Program-made: the position numbers and the translations under genes | Notes under the pieces: model-generated | Seen by the model: the letters and a program-made list of their open reading frames with translations, nothing else | Databases searched by the model: none | What the model was told of the DNA's origin: nothing | Shown: positions 60,102-64,000 of the stretch, piece after piece | Numbering within the stretch: position 1 is the first letter of the stretch | Layout: each line of letters starts with the position of its first letter | Origin: Alisma plantago-aquatica | Lineage: Eukaryota > Streptophyta > Magnoliopsida > Alismatales > Alismataceae | Reading direction: 5' to 3' | DNA length: 64,000 bases | Assembly: GCA_963693085.1 (NCBI GenBank) | Contig: OY856409.1 | Location: 299,440,558-299,504,557, forward strand

Positions 60102-61701
60102 CTAATTATAAAGCAATGTGTAATCTAGAGTGTGAGGAGGAAAGACATGTGGCTTGCTTGAAGAATCAACATGTAGAGCATGTGTTGTAGCTTTCTCCCC
60201 TATAGTTGCAACTTCATAATCATCATGGATATCAACATCATCATACTTTGAAGGATATAACTCTATAACAACTCCATGGTTCAATGTCACTGGCCTGAAA
60301 TATGTAGGATTTGTCTCCGGTGGACTAGGAAAGAAAGGTGGAAATGCTTCTTTGCTAGGAATAGCTTGTTGGGCAATTTGTTTCTCCAAGATGTGTGCAT
60401 GAGTATCTATAGCCTCCACCTTAGAAGAGAGTTGGTCAATAGCATCCATCATAGATTGTCTTTGTTGATGGAACTCCTCATTTTGGTGCATTTGAGTTAA
60501 AATAAATGTTGCAATCATAGACTCTAAGTTGGAAGATACTTGTGGTTGTTGTGGCTGAATGAAATTCAGGTTGACATTGCTATAGAAGTCCGGTGGAGTG
60601 TAGCCCATTGGAGAATAAATAGAAGAAGCATAACATGTAGAAGATGAGTGTCCAAGCAACGCACATGCATCACAAATATTGTTGGTTGTTTGAATTAGTT
60701 ATGTGCTTAGATTCTCAAACCTTTGTGACAAAGTGTTTAGCCTTGCTGCAATCAAGTCTATAACACCAACTGTGTGATCTTCCACTTGCATTTTGGAAGT
60801 AGTATATGAAAAGGATGGGTGGTATCTTGTAGACAGACTCCATTGGAAAGGATTTGCTACCTTATCTTCAATAATAGCATAGGTCTCCATAAGATTTGTT
60901 CATTACATCTCCATTTGCAGCTGCATCAATAGACATCTTTGTATTGTAGCACAAACCATTATAGAAAGATTGCAATAGAAGCCAATTTCTTAGACCGTGA
61001 TGTGGAAAAAGATGTCGAAGATCTTTGAACCTCTCCTATGTATCATACAAGGTCTCTCCATCCCTTCGAGAATAATTGATGAGTTGAATCCTCAGCTGTA
61101 AAGTTTTGCTAGGTGGAAAATATCTTGCCAAAAAGACCTTTAGAAGTTCCTCCCAAGTGTTGATTGACTTCTTTGGCAAAGTATACAGCCATGCCTTGGC
61201 TCTATCTCTAAGAGAGAATGGAAAAAGGATTAGGTGTATCCCATCAATAGGAATACCATATATCATTATGGTGCTTAGCAACTGCAGAAATTCAACAATG
61301 TGGAGGCTTGGATCCTCCATTGGTGTCCCTCCAAATGCATTCAGCTATAGCAATTGTATGATGGTTGGGCTGATAGAAAACTCCTTTGCCTCAAATTATG
61401 AAATATTTATAGGCCCACTCATGTGCATTGCAGCTGTACCAAAGTGGTCCTTATGAGGAAGGCCATCCTCCTTGACTAGTTCTTCATGTGAATCCGGAGG
61501 ATTAGGTGGATATGGCGTAGATGGTGGTGGTGTATGTGGTATGGATGAAGGTGGTGGATATGAGGGTGTGGAAGAATGTGGTATGGGTGTTGGTGGTTAA
61601 TTAGGTGTGAATGATGGTGATGTGGATGAAGGATGAATGGGTGAATGTCGTTTGGATGATGGTGTCAAGGATGATGGTTGTGTGGGTTGTGATTCCTCCA
61701 T
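60102..61701 (-). pseudogene. Gag of the TR-GAG element
   Basis: The ATG at 61699-61701 opens a proline-rich N-terminus (MEESQPTQPSSLTPSS). The capsid domain (61036-61320) reads IPIDGIHLILFPFSLRDRAKAWLYTLPKKSINTWEELLKVFLARYF, a clear retrotransposon Gag match of the Athila/Tat type. After a frame shift, VANPFQWS, GVIDLIAARLNTLSQRFENL and a CCHC knuckle CDACALLGHSSSTC (near 60660-60700) follow. The end near 60102 has no protease after it. In-frame stops at about 61597, 61395 and 61345, another at 60699 and the shift between 60890 and 61036 show it is dead. Confidence 0.88.
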
Positions 61702-61981
61702 ACATGTTTGGGTTTCACTCCTTCTTGCTCCATGAGGGCTGCAAATGATGTGTTCATTTTCTAAATGTAGAGATATGCACAGTTCAAGAATCTTTTTATG
61801 AACACCACATATGCTCCTGCAAATAAACAAGGTGAGTGAGATACAAAAACAAACATGGAAGATACAACACATTATGATGATCATGATGAATTATGTTTAT
61901 GGATATGATGGTGGATATGAAGGTTGTGATCTAGTCTCATTTACTTATCAACAACTCTTACTCTAACAGGAATATCGATGC

Positions 61982-61999
61982 TCCCCGGCAACAGCGCCA
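61982..61999 (-). other. TR-GAG primer binding site (tRNA-Asp type)
   Basis: The minus strand reads TGGCGCTGTTGCCGGGGA, one base off the common gypsy primer site TGGCGCCGTTGCCGGGGA. It lies six bases inside the 5' LTR. Confidence 0.9.
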
Positions 62000-62005
62000 A
62001 AAATT

Positions 62006-63609
62006 TCTTGGCTATTTACGCTAATGAATTTCAATCCTAAGAAGGATCATTTACTCAACTTAACCAATCTCCACAAGTATGTGAGAGTAGTTGTAGTCGA
62101 GGTCAAACACAAGGAGTGTTGGTTTGTTAGGCACAAGAGTTAGGATTTTCAATAATCTAGATCGTTGAACACAAGATGATTGGATTAGAACAACTAAATT
62201 ATAGATTTAAAATAAAACAGTAAATTATCACTTAAGAAAGGTTAAGATTCAGATATGAAAGGATCTTGGACCTAGGATTTCGCCAACATATCATAGCATA
62301 AAATAGGAGCATGAAATTTAAACATACTAAGCACTTTCTTTAAAGGAGATTTGTGTGTTGCACTTCACCTCTCGGTGCAAGTACAATGATCTTAACTCAA
62401 TACAACATTCTCATGTATGAATTTCATTTTGGATCACAATCCTACTCCTCAACTCCATAATTTCCACTCTCGTGGTAAATAAGGAGTTTCCAAGAGAGTA
62501 CCTCCTTACTCTCCTACTTATCTTCTCAGATCAAGCAAGAAAGCATAAAACATACACATAAAGTGACCAGCCATACATGCAAGAAGCAAGAAACTGGTGC
62601 TCACAAGGTGGAAAAACAAGCAACTTAGCATTTAGTACAAAATTATCATGTTCCTTACATTCTATGACATGGGAGCTACTCTCTCATGTCCAAGAAAAGG
62701 AAACTACTCGTCCATGAATGTGTACAGCAGGAAATGTGTAGAATTTTCAGAATTCAACATGATTTAGAGAATGAAAAGCTAAGTAATCCAAAGGTGTAAC
62801 CCAAGAAAGGTAGAACTCCGACTTGAGGATGAAATCCCACTCCTACATCTTCTCCAAACCAGACAAACTTCCCATCCGAGAAGCTTTGTGGAGTGAAGAA
62901 GCTCTGCTGCACCTTCGGAGAAGAAAATGGAGAAGAAGAGAAGAAGAATAGGGGTTCTTTGGCAAGAAACCACCTTCTTCTGCCAAAAATCACCCTCCCT
63001 TGCTCTAGACCTGCTCTGGATGAAAGACCTTCAAATTATGACAAGTGATAACTACTCCATAGAGTAGTTTCGTCTTTTAAAATGAAAGGAGTCATATTTG
63101 AAAATTGTTGAAACTAACAGGCACACGGCGTGCATTCCTAGAGCATGGCATGCAAATCCTTCATCAGTTGCTCCAGAATGCACTTTGCACGGTGTATGCT
63201 GAATTAATACATGTCGTGCAACTTTCTAGAAACTTTTAGTCTGCTCGACGCTCCCAGGTTCACGACGTGTCTTTTTAAGACACGGCGTGTCAATGGCTGT
63301 TCTAGGCTGTTGTGTATTCTGCTCATAACGTTCAGCGTGTAGGTCTGATTTACATGTCGTAAAAAGTGGTGTTTGCCTAGTTTGGAACCCTAAAACATGT
63401 AGATACTTGAGGAGTGATACAATAAGTTATAATATGATATATTCCTCATCGTTTCATTGCAAAATGTAGTACATACAATCCAAACCATGAGACAAGTAAG
63501 AATAGTTAAAAATATAGAATCTAGCATGAATCAGAGTGATAATTGAGTCAAAACAACATGGATATGCAACAAAACATGATCCAAAAGATAATATGATTTG
63601 TCCACATCA
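62006..63609 (-). repeat. 5' LTR of the TR-GAG element
   Basis: It is colinear with the left LTR; the left edge reads TCTTGGC where TGTTGGC is expected and the right end is GTCCACATCA. It contains a hairpin-forming GACGTGTC...GACACGGCGTGTC (about 63266-63290). ORFs at 62754-62993 match those at 57794-58075 because they lie in the repeated LTR. Confidence 0.9.
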
Positions 63610-64000
63610 GTATGTCATTGGTTCTACAGTTTTCTTAAGTCTTGGACTCCATGTTCATGCTAATCTAGCCTACATTATCAAAGATGGGGCTTGGTGTGTG
63701 CCAAGGAAATGCAGAAATTTTCCTATTAATGATCTGCTCAGAGATATTTCTATACCTTATTCTAGTGTTGATCGTGCCTGCATGGGAAAGGACACTTTGA
63801 AGGTTGGGTATGTAATAGATATCATTAGAGATAATATTAAAGTTGTAAAAGTCTTTGAATGGATCTGGAAATTTAAATGTTCAAGGATCTATCAGCTATA
63901 CACATGGAAAGTGGGTCATAATAAATTGTTGACTTCTAATTATGTCAAAAGAATGGGTATCATCACTACTTCAATGTATTTTCTATGCATGTCAAGTTAT
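63610..64000 (+). pseudogene. Second LINE copy, part 2
   Basis: It starts with the target copy GTATG and continues the LINE: LAYIIKDGAWCVPRKC, then WIWKFKCSRIYQLYTWKVGHNKLLTSNYVKRMGI, the start of the C-terminal zinc-binding (zf-RVT) domain. It is one frame off the left part, which can be explained by one extra T in the T-run at 56315-56321. It runs out of the window. Confidence 0.85.

Larger units (their letters stand above)
56330..63609 (-). mobile_element. Gag-only gypsy element (TR-GAG-like)
   Basis: It has LTRs of about 1.6 kb, a 5-bp duplication GTATG (56325-56329, 63610-63614), a tRNA-Asp-type primer site, a gag pseudogene and a polypurine tract, but no protease, RT or integrase in the 3.3-kb interior. 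This is the architecture of plant TR-GAG elements, which need enzymes from a partner such as Athila/Tat. The LINE reading resumes on the far side. Confidence 0.85.

Overview
This is a non-genic stretch of a seed-plant (probably angiosperm) nuclear genome. It is AT-rich and built almost entirely from nested transposable elements. I found no host protein-coding gene, rRNA or functional tRNA gene. The plant assignment rests on a Sirevirus-type Ty1/copia element, Tekay/Del-like chromovirus gypsy remains with a chromodomain, an Athila/Tat-like gypsy fragment, a gag-only TR-GAG-like element with a tRNA-Asp-type primer site, plant-type LINEs, a tRNA-derived SINE and fold-back MITE-like DNA. The species cannot be named from this sequence.

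Layout. 1-3796 is an old Athila/Tat-like gypsy fragment on the minus strand. 3797-30967 is a chimeric Tekay-like gypsy locus on the minus strand. Its left LTR (3797-9254) is split by a solo LTR (6596-9198, target duplication ATATC). Its decayed pol and gag lie at 9255-14009. After a truncated LTR (14472-14747) the gag start of a second copy is joined on (14748-15317), followed by that copy's own LTR (15790-17504 plus 29804-30967). Another LTR of a second family (17505-17961 plus 26424-29803) sits inside that LTR. Inside that in turn lies the youngest element, an almost intact Sirevirus (17962-26418) with 1422-bp LTRs, duplication CTACG and one visible nonsense mutation.

32238-41726 is an old plus-strand Ty1/copia element with ~2.16-kb LTRs and duplication ATAGG. 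A 152-bp SINE with a perfect 13-bp duplication is at 43566-43717. 44343-48066 is an LTR-like block related to the solo LTR at 6596; it carries a long-TIR DNA element (45709-47135) and a fold-back MITE (47272-47432). 49676-52977 is a minus-strand LTR related to the one at 17505/29803. 53200-64000 is LINE sequence on the plus strand, made of two copies. The second copy is cut by a TR-GAG-like element (56330-63609, duplication GTATG), whose left LTR holds a 711-bp solo copia LTR (57001-57711).

The genes do not form a pathway. They are retrotransposon gag and pol genes, nearly all disabled. Only the Sirevirus gag is open throughout, and its pol is open except for one TAG. The most unusual recurring signal is clusters of short CG-containing hairpins in the LTRs of several different families, mostly upstream of the LTR TATA box. 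In the Sirevirus the same hairpin type also forms a five-unit array between gag and pol. I regard that array, the in-frame 39-bp expansion in the old copia RNase H region, the chimeric gypsy junction and the inverted LINE junction as the items most worth checking.
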